Shown here one piece after another: positions 38,274 to 45,907 of a DNA stretch of 64,000 nucleotides. Within the stretch, counting starts at the first letter, position 1. Each line of letters starts with the position of its first letter. The stretch lies in contig NZ_FNGI01000001.1 in the NCBI RefSeq assembly GCF_900102945.1, positions 186,001-250,000 on the forward strand, written 5' to 3'. A program made the translations under genes and the position numbers. Below the pieces are notes generated by a model, which saw nothing but the letters and a program-made list of their open reading frames with translations, made no database searches and had not been told where the DNA came from. Source of the DNA: Modicisalibacter muralis. Its GTDB lineage: Bacteria; Pseudomonadota; Gammaproteobacteria; Pseudomonadales; Halomonadaceae.

Positions 38274-38834
38274 ATGGATGCGATGACGTTGCTGCACGAG
38301 CGCAACTCGATGGGCAAGTTGATGGGGCCGGCCCCCGAGCGCCAACAGCTCGATGCCCTCTACCGTGCCGCGTTGCGTGCGCCGGATCATAAGGAACTCA
38401 TGCCCTGGCGATTCATCGAATTTTCAGGCGACGGCATCGACCGGCTAGGGGACTTGTTCGCCGAAGCCGAGTACCAAGCCAATCCGCATATCGATGAGGC
38501 CAAGCTGGATGCGATCCGCAACAAGCCCAAGCGCGCACCGATGATCATTGCCGTGATCGCCAAGGTGGTGCCCGATCAGCCCAAGGTGCCGCGTATCGAG
38601 CAACTTCTCTCCGCCGGCTGCGCCGCGCATGGCATTCTGCTGGCGGCGCACGCGCAAGGTCTGGGCGCCATGTGGCGCACCGGCAGCTTCGCCTTCGACA
38701 AGGTGGTACGCCAAGGCCTAGGGCTCTGCGAGAACGACGAGATTGTCGCCTTCATCTACCTTGGCCAGCCGGGTGGACGGCTCAAGCGCCTGCCGGAGCA
38801 CGACCCCGCCGATTTCGTCGAGCGCTGGGACTGA
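38274..38834 (+). CDS. Nitroreductase family protein (YdjA-like)
   Basis: 186-aa FMN-dependent oxidoreductase of the small YdjA/TdsD type: RAALRAPDHKELMPWRFIEF near the N-terminus, then GAMWRTGSFAFDKVV and IVAFIYLGQPGG near the C-terminus. E. coli YdjA is a minimal nitroreductase of unclear physiological substrate, so only the family is assigned. GGAG precedes the ATG. The thioesterase gene begins two bases after its stop. Confidence 0.88.
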   Translation: MDAMTLLHERNSMGKLMGPAPERQQLDALYRAALRAPDHKELMPWRFIEFSGDGIDRLGDLFAEAEYQANPHIDEAKLDAIRNKPKRAPMIIAVIAKVVPDQPKVPRIEQLLSAGCAAHGILLAAHAQGLGAMWRTGSFAFDKVVRQGLGLCENDEIVAFIYLGQPGGRLKRLPEHDPADFVERWD

Positions 38835-38835
38835 A

Positions 38836-39351
38836 ATGCTCCGCGAAGTTGGCATAGCGCACCCGCGCTTGGCGTTGCCCCGAGCCGGGCAGGGCGATGA
38901 CCTGGTCGCCTTCCAGCAGTGGCTGTGTGAAGCGATCCCACTGGTCGATCACCTCGGTTTGAGCGGTATGCATTGGCAGGGCGATACGTTGATATGGGAC
39001 CTACGACTCAGCCCCAATCTCAACGACAAGGGGACCGGCTTCGGCGGCTCGCTGGCCGCTCAGACCACATTGATCGGTTGGTGTTGGGCGACGCTGTGGC
39101 TACGTACCCAAGGCCGCCTTCAGGACGTGGTGGTCGCCAAGGCCAATCAGCGTTTTCTTGCCCCGGTCACTGGCGATTACCGGCTGGAATGCGCGCCTCG
39201 CGATGCCGGTGGCACCGAGCGGTTGCATACCCGTCTGCAAACGCACGGCAAAGGGCGTATCGCCCTGATTCAACGCCTCTACACCGGCGCTACGTTATGC
39301 CTGGAAGCCGAAAGCGATTACGCCGTTTTACCCGCTCAGGCGCCGCCCTGA
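38836..39351 (+). CDS. YiiD C-terminal-type hotdog thioesterase
   Basis: 171-aa hotdog-fold protein. GLSGMHWQGDTLIWDLRLSPNLNDKGTGFGGSLAAQTTLIGW has the helix-capping region of thioesterases, with NDKGTGFGG in the place of the usual HG-helix. It matches the stand-alone C-terminal domain of E. coli YiiD (FabY-like). An acyl-CoA or acyl-ACP substrate is likely by family but is not shown here. It begins immediately after the nitroreductase stop, so the two are probably co-transcribed; the ribosome site is weak. Confidence 0.8.
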   Translation: MLREVGIAHPRLALPRAGQGDDLVAFQQWLCEAIPLVDHLGLSGMHWQGDTLIWDLRLSPNLNDKGTGFGGSLAAQTTLIGWCWATLWLRTQGRLQDVVVAKANQRFLAPVTGDYRLECAPRDAGGTERLHTRLQTHGKGRIALIQRLYTGATLCLEAESDYAVLPAQAPP

Positions 39352-39365
39352 AACCGAAAAACGGC

Positions 39366-39394
39366 TTGCAATCGCGGGCTTAGCTCGCTACCAT
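39366..39394 (+). promoter_or_regulatory. Promoter of tRNA-Ser
   Basis: TTGCAA (39366-39371), a 17-bp spacer, TACCAT (39389-39394) and a GC-rich discriminator CTGCGCCG, 48 bases before the mature tRNA. Confidence 0.7.
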
Positions 39395-39442
39395 CTGCGC
39401 CGTTCTAAGGGATGCCAAAACGCATCCAGTAGTTCGAAATGC

Positions 39443-39530
39443 GGAGAGGTGTCCGAGTGGTCGAAGGAGCACGCCTGGAAAGTGTGTAAGTCGAAAGGCT
39501 TCGAGGGTTCGAATCCCTCCCTCTCCGCCA
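39443..39530 (+). tRNA. tRNA-Ser (anticodon GGA)
   Basis: 88-nt class II tRNA with encoded CCA. Acceptor GGAGAGG/CCTCTCC, anticodon loop CTGGAAA (anticodon 39477-39479), a long variable arm and T-loop TTCGAAT. An intrinsic terminator follows within 10 bases. Confidence 0.96.
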
Positions 39531-39539
39531 CAGGATTTG

Positions 39540-39575
39540 AAAAGGAACCAGGCGTTCAGCTTGGTTCCTTTTTTC
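39540..39575 (+). terminator. Intrinsic terminator of tRNA-Ser
   Basis: AAAGGAACCA and TGGTTCCTTT form a 10-bp stem around an 11-nt loop, continuing directly into a TTTT tract. Confidence 0.88.
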
Positions 39576-39646
39576 GTTTTTGGGCCGTGGGGCTGTCGGT
39601 ATTGGAACCGAATCGGCCAAGCATATCCGGCTTGCACGGCATTCAC

Positions 39647-40705
39647 CTATGGCCGGGCCTCAATGACGATATTGAATGGCGTCTCGGCTACTCGCCGTAC
39701 ACGACTGAAGCCGGCCGCGCTCAGAACGGCTGAAAGTTGAGCTTCGCCAGCTTGCGCACCAAGGCCCAGCCCGGTTTCCTGGCTCAGTGAATTCGGAACG
39801 CAGACCGCAGTCGATGCGGCATAGAACATCCGTCCGACGGGGCCGATATTGTCCTCGACGCGGTCGCCGGCGAAGGGTTCCACCAGCAAGACGGTGCCAT
39901 CATCGGTTAGCGTGGAGAGAGCATGCCTTGCCGCGCCCAGTGGATCGCCGAGATCGTGCAGGCAGTCCATGAAGCAGATGAGGTCGTAACCGTCACCGGC
40001 GAATTCTTTCGCGCTTGCCACTTCGAAGGTGGTGCGATTGGCGACCCCGGCTTCTTCGGCGCGCAGGCGAGCGACCTCGATTGACTGCGGGTGGTAGTCG
40101 AACCCCACGAAAGATGACTGAGGGAACGCCTTGGCCATGATGATGGTCGAGGCGCCATGGCCGCAGCCGATGTCGGCGACTTTGCCGCCGTTTTCCAGCT
40201 TCGCTGCGACGCCATCGAGCGCAGGAATCCATCGCTGGGCCAGGTCGGTCCGATAACCGGTTCGAAAGATCGCTTCCATGCCGCAGAACAGATGCGGATG
40301 GTGCTCGTGCCAGCCGATGCCGTTGCCGGTTCGAAAGGCCTGGGCGATTTTCTCTTCATCGATCCACATGCTCGATATCATGTCGAACCCACCGGCGAGG
40401 AATGCGGGGCTATCCGGGTTGGCGAGTACCAGGGCGTGCTCGTCGGAGAGCGTATAGGCACCGGCGGCTGAATCGTAATCGAGATAACCGCCGGCCATCT
40501 GGTTGTTGAGCCACTCCCGTACATAGCGCTCATGCAGGCCGGTGCGCTGGGCAAGCTCGACGGAAGTCAACGGGCCGCTTCCGGCCATGGCGCGATAAAG
40601 ACCAAGTTTATGACCGAGATTGGTCATCACCCCCGACATCGCGGCGGCGATGTCGCCGACCACCTGGTCGGCGAACGCTGCGACCTTGGCTTGGTCGATA
40701 CTCAT
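39647..40705 (-). CDS. SAM-dependent methyltransferase with N-terminal winged-helix domain
   Basis: A 352-aa protein. Residues 1-100 form a winged-helix dimerisation domain (MTNLGHKLGLYRAMA, LAQRTGLHERYVREWLNNQMAGGYLDYD) of the kind seen in O-methyltransferases and Rv2258c-like proteins. The class I SAM domain has motif I VADIGCGHGASTIIMAKAFP, then FVGFDYHP and DLICFMDCLHDLGDP. The substrate is unknown; a small-molecule target is likely from the architecture. AGGGGAAT lies before the ATG. It is convergent with tRNA-Ser and downstream of the EamA gene. Confidence 0.88.
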   Translation of the reverse strand: MSIDQAKVAAFADQVVGDIAAAMSGVMTNLGHKLGLYRAMAGSGPLTSVELAQRTGLHERYVREWLNNQMAGGYLDYDSAAGAYTLSDEHALVLANPDSPAFLAGGFDMISSMWIDEEKIAQAFRTGNGIGWHEHHPHLFCGMEAIFRTGYRTDLAQRWIPALDGVAAKLENGGKVADIGCGHGASTIIMAKAFPQSSFVGFDYHPQSIEVARLRAEEAGVANRTTFEVASAKEFAGDGYDLICFMDCLHDLGDPLGAARHALSTLTDDGTVLLVEPFAGDRVEDNIGPVGRMFYAASTAVCVPNSLSQETGLGLGAQAGEAQLSAVLSAAGFSRVRRVAETPFNIVIEARP

Positions 40706-40911
40706 TTGGCTATTCCCCTGTTTCGATGGTCCGCGCCTGCCTCGTCTCTCATCTGACGGAGCTCCTGTTTATCGAGATTCTGCACCGGCACATTGCCGGT
40801 TTGCACGTTGATGGCACGCGTGCTGCGCAGCCTGCCCAGCTCGACAAGGTCATGCTGGAGAGTGAGACAGGAAGATTCCCGTTCTATTGCATGGCCAGGG
40901 CTAGCCGCCAC
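40702..40911 (-). CDS. Possible small ORF between eamA-like and methyltransferase genes
   Basis: A 69-aa frame whose TGA overlaps the methyltransferase ATG (ATGA). Its GTG start overlaps the EamA-family gene end by 11 bases. Codon choice in the second half looks like that of the neighbouring genes (SMALL residues such as INVQTGNVPVQNLDKQELRQ), but there is no ribosome site and I recognise no family. An opposite-strand frame over the same bases is equally open, so this may be chance. Confidence 0.3.
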   Translation of the reverse strand: MAASPGHAIERESSCLTLQHDLVELGRLRSTRAINVQTGNVPVQNLDKQELRQMRDEAGADHRNRGIAK

Positions 40912-41785
40912 GGCGACCGCGTGTCGTCAGCAGCACGCCACCGACCACCACCAGGCTACCCACGACCTGAACCAGCGTGATCGTCTCGCCGATCAGCAAC
41001 CAGGCCCCCAGCATGGTGAATACCGGCAGCAGGTTGAGAAACACCGAGGCTTGAGTGGGGCCGATATCGCCGATGGCGCTGTTATAGAACAACAAGGCGA
41101 TGACCGAAGGAAAAATGCCCAGGTAGGCAAGCCCCAGGGCTTGCTCGGTACCGATGTCTGGAACGCGACCGCTCCATAGCCACTCCAGCATGGCCAGTGG
41201 CGCCAGCGCCAGGTTGGCGATGATCAGCATCGCCAGTAGCCCGCCATAACGGGGGAACTTGGCCATGTGCTCCTTGACCAGCAACGAATAGCCCACCCAG
41301 GTCAATACCGCGATCAGCATGATGGCGTCGCCAATGGCGACGCCGTCCACCGGATTGGCATCACCCTGGGTGACGACCGCCACCGCGCCGGTTAGCGACG
41401 CCGCCACGCCAAGCCACTGGATTGCACGATAGCGCTCGCCGAACAGGGCGAATCCGAACAGGATGGTAACCACCGGGATGGTGCTTTCGAGGATCGCCAC
41501 GTTGGTCGAGGACGTCGTTTTCAAGGCGGCGTAGATCAGCGCATTGAAGAACGCCACACCAGTCAGCGCCAGGCCCAGCAGGGAGGGTAAATGCGCCTTG
41601 AAGACAGGCATCGCGCGCCACATCTGAGAGGCGCCGATCGGCACCATGACCAGCATGGCGATGAACACGCGTACCCAGGAAATGGTCAGTGCCGGTAATT
41701 CAGCCAACGCCTTGCCAATCAGGATATTGCCGGAAAAGATGATGACCGTAAGCAGCAAGAGCAGATAAGGGCGTAGCGCGAGCAT
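40901..41785 (-). CDS. EamA/DMT-family transporter
   Basis: 294-aa inner-membrane protein with ten predicted membrane segments in two five-helix EamA repeats. NALIYAALKTTSSTNVAILESTIPVVTILFG ends the first repeat, and LLFYNSAIGDIGPTQASVFLNLLPVFTMLGAWLLIGE the second. Family members export amino acids or small metabolites; the substrate cannot be read from the sequence. The stop is TAG at 40901. Upstream (41786-41973) I see no gene. Confidence 0.9.
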   Translation of the reverse strand: MLALRPYLLLLLTVIIFSGNILIGKALAELPALTISWVRVFIAMLVMVPIGASQMWRAMPVFKAHLPSLLGLALTGVAFFNALIYAALKTTSSTNVAILESTIPVVTILFGFALFGERYRAIQWLGVAASLTGAVAVVTQGDANPVDGVAIGDAIMLIAVLTWVGYSLLVKEHMAKFPRYGGLLAMLIIANLALAPLAMLEWLWSGRVPDIGTEQALGLAYLGIFPSVIALLFYNSAIGDIGPTQASVFLNLLPVFTMLGAWLLIGETITLVQVVGSLVVVGGVLLTTRGRRGG

Positions 41786-41973
41786 TGTCGTTCCATGGCG
41801 AGAGTCGGCGAAACGCGAATCGCGTTGGGTTGCCGTTATGTTCTACGATAATTCGTTGCTTAAGCCAAGACGAATAAATCCCGGGCCGCGCCAATGGGAT
41901 GGCGTGGCCCGGGAGGGGCAGAAGAGGGCTGTGTAGAGCGGAAGCCGGCTCCACTGCGTATCACGCCGGGGGC

Positions 41974-42375
41974 TCAGGCCATGGCTTCGCTGTGTGCGGT
42001 ATTGGGTAGCTCGCAGACCCATTCCATCGCCGATTGTTTTTCCGCATTGGTGAAGACACGCACCTCGAACGGGCGGAACAGTTGGTTTTCAAGCGTCGCA
42101 ATAGGGCGTATCCAGTGCCGGTCGGTAACCACTGCGGCGCGGTGAAAATGGCTGAGTTGGCCGAGTTGCGTCAGGCCGTAGCCCAGGTCGCGCAGCAGCG
42201 CGGTCGCGGTCAACCAGCGCATGGCATCGACTTCGGCATACAGGCTGACCTTGGCATGGGCCTGCTTGGCATGTTCGATGGCATCGATGGCCCGCTGCAG
42301 TTCCGTAGCGTTAACACGACCGCTGGCACGCATGGCGACGACATGTGCCGCGGGCGCGGCGATAAGTTCGAGCAT
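41974..42375 (-). CDS. SpoIIAA-like STAS/SEC14 domain protein
   Basis: 133-aa single-domain protein (MLELIAAPAAHVVAMRASGRV, then KVSLYAEVDAMRWLTATALLRDL and FHRAAVVTDRHWIRPIATLENQLF) of the DUF3478/SpoIIAA-like family. Despite the name it lacks an evident phosphorylatable serine site and no anti-sigma factor is nearby. The role is unknown; marine relatives are often annotated as lipid-binding-like. AGGAGGCAGG lies before the ATG. It diverges from the flavoprotein gene. Confidence 0.82.
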   Translation of the reverse strand: MLELIAAPAAHVVAMRASGRVNATELQRAIDAIEHAKQAHAKVSLYAEVDAMRWLTATALLRDLGYGLTQLGQLSHFHRAAVVTDRHWIRPIATLENQLFRPFEVRVFTNAEKQSAMEWVCELPNTAHSEAMA

Positions 42376-42515
42376 GTTCCTGCCTCCTTCACGATCCTTT
42401 CCATGAGCGTAGCATGACTATCTCGAGCTGACCCGCTCGGCTCCAGTCAGTCACGGACGGGCAAGGCTCTGTTAGAATCCCGCCCCCAGCAGACGATCCA
42501 GGAGCAGTCAGCGGC

Positions 42516-43697
42516 ATGAACCTCAAACCCGATGTAGTCGTGATCGGCGCCGGCGCGGCCGGGTTGATGTGCGCGCTGACCGCCGGCTATGCCGGGCGGC
42601 GGGTGCTGGTGCTCGACCATGCCAACAAGGCCGGCAAGAAGATCCTGATGTCCGGGGGCGGGCGCTGCAACTTCACCAATCTCGCTACCCAGCCGGCCAA
42701 CTTCTTCTCGGCCAACCCGCACTTTTGCATTTCGGCGCTCAAGCGTTACCGCCCCGAGCATTTCCTCGAGTTGGTCGAGCGTCACGCCATCGAGCATGTC
42801 GAGAAGGCGCCGGGGCAGTTATTCTGCGTCGATTCCTCACGGCCGATTCTCGACATGCTGCTTACCGAATGCGACTGGGCGGGCGTGGGGATCCACCTGA
42901 AGACCGAAGTGACCCGTGTCGAACGCTGTGGCGAAGGCATGCGTCTCGAGTCATCGCTGGGGCGCATCGATAGCGGCGCGGTGGTGATCGCCACCGGTGG
43001 TTTGTCGATCCCCACGCTGGGGGCGACGGGTTTCGGTTATGACATCGCCCGGCAGTTCGGCCTGGCGGTCACCGAGACGCGCGCCGCGCTGGTGCCGTTC
43101 ACCTTGACCTCGCAGTTCAAGGAGCGCGTCGCGGCGCTGGCCGGCGTGGCTTGCGAGGTCGAAGTGTCCTGTCGGGGCGGGCGCTACCGCGAACCGATGC
43201 TGTTTACGCATCGCGGCCTGTCCGGGCCGGCGATGCTGCAGATTTCCAGCTACTGGCGTCCCGGTGATGAACTGGTCATCGATCTGTTGCCCGGCATCGA
43301 TGCCTTTGAAGCACTGACCGAGGCGCGCCGTCATACGCCAAAACGTCGGCTTTCGAGCTGGCTTGGCGAGCGCTTGCCCAAGCGGCTGGCCCAGGCGCTG
43401 GTGGAGTGGCACGGCGGCGATGGCACGCTGGCTGAGCAGTCCAATGCCGAGCTACAGGCATGGCGAGAGCGGCTCAACGCTTGGCGGTTGAAGCCGGCCG
43501 CTACCGAGGGCTGGCGCACCGCCGAAGTGACATTGGGCGGCGTGGATACCGAGGCGATTTCGTCGAAGACGTTCGAAGTGGCCGGTCTTGCGCAACTGCG
43601 CTTCATCGGCGAAGTGCTGGATGTCACGGGTGAACTCGGCGGTTACAACTTCCAATGGGCCTGGGCATCGGGCGTTGCCTGTGGGCTGGCATTATGA
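42516..43697 (+). CDS. HI0933/YhiN-family NAD(P)/FAD-dependent oxidoreductase
   Basis: 393-aa flavoprotein. The Rossmann FAD motif is VVVIGAGAAGLMCALTAGYAG (about 8-28), followed by the family-specific GKKILMSGGGRCNFTN and IATGGLSIPTLGATGFGYDIA. The C-terminal LDVTGELGGYNFQWAWASG is the second FAD-contact block. The family is conserved but its substrate is unknown. AGGAGC lies upstream. The stop overlaps the A-run of a terminator that serves the convergent yqj operon. Confidence 0.92.
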   Translation: MNLKPDVVVIGAGAAGLMCALTAGYAGRRVLVLDHANKAGKKILMSGGGRCNFTNLATQPANFFSANPHFCISALKRYRPEHFLELVERHAIEHVEKAPGQLFCVDSSRPILDMLLTECDWAGVGIHLKTEVTRVERCGEGMRLESSLGRIDSGAVVIATGGLSIPTLGATGFGYDIARQFGLAVTETRAALVPFTLTSQFKERVAALAGVACEVEVSCRGGRYREPMLFTHRGLSGPAMLQISSYWRPGDELVIDLLPGIDAFEALTEARRHTPKRRLSSWLGERLPKRLAQALVEWHGGDGTLAEQSNAELQAWRERLNAWRLKPAATEGWRTAEVTLGGVDTEAISSKTFEVAGLAQLRFIGEVLDVTGELGGYNFQWAWASGVACGLAL

Positions 43698-43720
43698 AAA
43701 ACGCCGGCGAGAGCCGGCGT
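43697..43720 (-). terminator. Terminator of the yqjDEK-like operon
   Basis: On the minus strand ACGCCGGC-TCTC-GCCGGCGT is a perfect 8-bp stem with a tetraloop, followed by TTTTC. It lies 25 bases after the yqjK-like stop. On the plus strand it directly follows the flavoprotein gene. Confidence 0.85.
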
Positions 43721-43744
43721 CGGTAGCGGGTGATGTGGTGTCGA

Positions 43745-44044
43745 TCAGTGGCGTTGGTCGCGAATCATGCGATACAGGCTGCGCCCGCGGTTGACGAGCA
43801 GGATGCCCGTCAACAGGCGGCCGAAAGCTTTCGAGGTGGAACGCGGCTTGCGCACGCCACGCACCGCAAGCAAGCCACCGAGCGCGTAGAGCGGCGCGCG
43901 CCATTGCATCAGTTTCTGCCAGCCATGATCGATGGGAGCCGTTCCCTCGCGCCAGTCGCGTAGCGCGATGCCCATGTCGATGCGCTGTTGGAGTATCAGC
44001 GTCTCCAATTCGTCGCGTCGTTGCAGGCGTTCACGATGACTCAT
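43745..44044 (-). CDS. yqjK: YqjK-like protein
   Basis: 99-aa protein with a charged N-terminus (MSHRERLQRRDELETLILQQRIDM), a short hydrophobic stretch (APLYALGGLLAV) and a basic end. It matches the YqjK family by size, layout and position as the third gene after YqjD- and YqjE-type genes. The start overlaps the end of the YqjE-like gene by 14 bases. Function is not established. Confidence 0.8.
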   Translation of the reverse strand: MSHRERLQRRDELETLILQQRIDMGIALRDWREGTAPIDHGWQKLMQWRAPLYALGGLLAVRGVRKPRSTSKAFGRLLTGILLVNRGRSLYRMIRDQRH

Positions 44045-44426
44045 GCGACGGCCTCAGGGCGTGGCGATCCTGCGCCAGGTTGTTGAGTGTCGATTCCATC
44101 AGCTTGCGCCGTCTGGCCAGGCGCTTGGCCTTGAACGCCAGCAGTGCCGAGAGAATCAGCAATACCAAGGCGCACAGCGCAATCGCCAGCAGGCGGTGGT
44201 CGTCCCAATAAAGCACCACCACCATAAGCAGCAACATGCCGATCCCGAACGACAGCAGGATCAAACTGGCGCCGGCCAGCAGCAAAAGCGAGAGCAAGCG
44301 GTCGCGCTCCAGCTCCAACTCGAGCACGGCGAGGCGCAAGCGCGTCTCGCCGGTCGCGACCAAGCTGCCGATCAGACGACGTACCGCGGAAATGACGCGC
44401 TCCGCCGGTCCCTGGCTGGTCGACAT
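44031..44426 (-). CDS. yqjE: YqjE-like (phage holin E family) membrane protein
   Basis: 131-aa protein with two adjacent membrane helices (about 48-75 and 80-100) and amphipathic ends, belonging to the Phage_holin_3_6/YqjE group. The ATG at 44426 shares a base with the TGA of the YqjD-like gene (TGATG). The frame is open to 44492 without similarity. Despite the family name there is no phage context. Confidence 0.82.
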   Translation of the reverse strand: MSTSQGPAERVISAVRRLIGSLVATGETRLRLAVLELELERDRLLSLLLLAGASLILLSFGIGMLLLMVVVLYWDDHRLLAIALCALVLLILSALLAFKAKRLARRRKLMESTLNNLAQDRHALRPSHESS

Positions 44427-44755
44427 CAGCGCCGCCCGATCAGCATGCCGACCACGACGCCCAGCGCGGCACTGACGCCGATGCTGGTCCATGGGTTCTC
44501 GTGAACATAGCGGTCACAAAGGTCGGCGCTGTCGCGAGCGTCGAGATACAGCTTCTCACCCTGTGCCTCGAGACGTGCACGCGTTTCGTGCAGGCGCTTT
44601 TCGGCACGCTCGCGCAATTCCTTGACGTTGCTTCGTGAGTCATCGGCCGTGGCGCTGACCAGTTCCTCGACGGTGCGAGACAGGTGACGAAGGTCTTCCT
44701 TCAACTGGGCGGTACTGGCTTCGCTGTCATGCTGTCCTGTGGGGTACATGGCCAT
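44426..44755 (-). CDS. yqjD: YqjD/ElaB-type DUF883 membrane-anchored protein
   Basis: 109-aa protein with a long amphipathic helical part (about 15-85) and a C-terminal membrane anchor (NPWTSIGVSAALGVVVGMLIGRR) that ends in the GRR motif of the family. E. coli YqjD and ElaB bind ribosomes at the inner membrane in stationary phase. First gene of the yqjD-yqjE-yqjK operon. GGAAGA precedes the ATG; an in-frame second ATG lies two codons later. Confidence 0.87.
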   Translation of the reverse strand: MAMYPTGQHDSEASTAQLKEDLRHLSRTVEELVSATADDSRSNVKELRERAEKRLHETRARLEAQGEKLYLDARDSADLCDRYVHENPWTSIGVSAALGVVVGMLIGRR

Positions 44756-44815
44756 GATTTGTCTTCCTATGACGTGGTGAATGACGATTTCATCATAGCA
44801 GTGTGACTTGCCTTA

Positions 44816-45751
44816 TCAACGGCTACCCGGAATCCCGGCGAGAAAGGTGTTCAGGCTGAAGCCTAGCCCCAGGCGCTGAACGTCCTGGTCATAGTCGATC
44901 AGGCTTTCGCCGTAACCGTCGTAATACTGGATGTAACCACGAATCTTGCCGACCAGCGGAAAGGAGTAATCGAGCCGGGCGCCGTAATGGTGTTTGCCGG
45001 GATTGCCACGCACCAGCAGGGACACTTCATGATCGCCGAACGCGCGTACCACGGTGATATCGCCGTAGCCGATGTAGTTGTCGAGATCGGGGTTGTCATC
45101 GTCTTCGTCGCTTTCGGGGATGCGCCAGTGGGGCGCCACGCTTACCGCCCAATCGCCGCGCTGAAAGAGCATGTCGGCGTAAATGCGGTTCCAACTGCGT
45201 GACAACGGCTGTGATTGACCGTTGGACTGATGCGCGTAGCCGATACGGTTGATGGTATTGGTCCAGCCGAACAGCGTCAGGTCGTTATCGAAGCTGACGA
45301 AGGCTTCCGGTTCATAATTGGTCTCGCGAAACGGCGATGAGGCATCGGCGTTGTAGGCCTGCCACCAACTGCGCTGGGTATAGGCGAAATAAAGGTCGCC
45401 GTTATCGCCGAACATGTCTTCCAGCACATTGATCTTGAGGCTGATCTGGAACTTGACCTCGGCCTTGTCGGCGTTGCCGTCGCTACTGATCGAGTTGAAG
45501 GCCTGTTGATCGGGGTTGGTGTTGTACGTCCAGGGCAGCAGATAATTGCGCCGATAGACGGTGATTGCCAATGGATTGTCTTCGGATTCCTGTTCCAGCT
45601 CACGGCGGGTTTCGGCCTGTTCCAGCGTCGCTTCGCTGACGGCGTCCGTGGCATCCTGCTGGTCGTTTTGGGCGATCGCCTGGGCGGAAGACCCCAGTGT
45701 CAAGGTCGTGAGTAGCAGGGTAGTGGCTTGCAGCCGGGTCGGCAGTGCCAT
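44816..45751 (-). CDS. pldA: Outer-membrane phospholipase A (OMPLA)
   Basis: 311-aa beta-barrel phospholipase. It has a signal peptide (about 1-27), an acidic N-terminal extension (about 28-58, rich in Glu/Asp) and the catalytic segment GYAHQSNGQSQPLSRSWNR with His174, Ser176 and Asn188, the same triad as E. coli OMPLA. LLPWTYNTNP and YFAYTQRSWWQAYN are also diagnostic. The last residues are GIPGSR rather than the usual terminal aromatic residue. It diverges from the MscK-type gene. Confidence 0.93.
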   Translation of the reverse strand: MALPTRLQATTLLLTTLTLGSSAQAIAQNDQQDATDAVSEATLEQAETRRELEQESEDNPLAITVYRRNYLLPWTYNTNPDQQAFNSISSDGNADKAEVKFQISLKINVLEDMFGDNGDLYFAYTQRSWWQAYNADASSPFRETNYEPEAFVSFDNDLTLFGWTNTINRIGYAHQSNGQSQPLSRSWNRIYADMLFQRGDWAVSVAPHWRIPESDEDDDNPDLDNYIGYGDITVVRAFGDHEVSLLVRGNPGKHHYGARLDYSFPLVGKIRGYIQYYDGYGESLIDYDQDVQRLGLGFSLNTFLAGIPGSR

Positions 45752-45907
45752 AAAGGGAACATCCTGTATAAGGCATCAAACGTCTGTTTCTACCATGCCA
45801 TGGCTGCAAGTCAATCGCTCACGGCAATGAATTGCCAAGTCGGCGGGACGACCGCACAATTCGCCGGCATTGTCGGGCAGTCAATCGAGGCGGGACGAGG
45901 GGATATC

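Noticed and set aside
40784-40800. ACCGGCA-CAT-TGCCGGT hairpin as a terminator
   Set aside because: The loop is three bases and there is no T-tract on either strand.
41974-42375. Anti-sigma factor antagonist system
   Set aside because: The STAS-like protein has no partner kinase or sigma factor nearby and no evident phosphorylation serine.
44031-44426. Prophage remnant, because of the holin-family name
   Set aside because: YqjE-type proteins are core envelope proteins. The yqjD-yqjE-yqjK order explains it fully.
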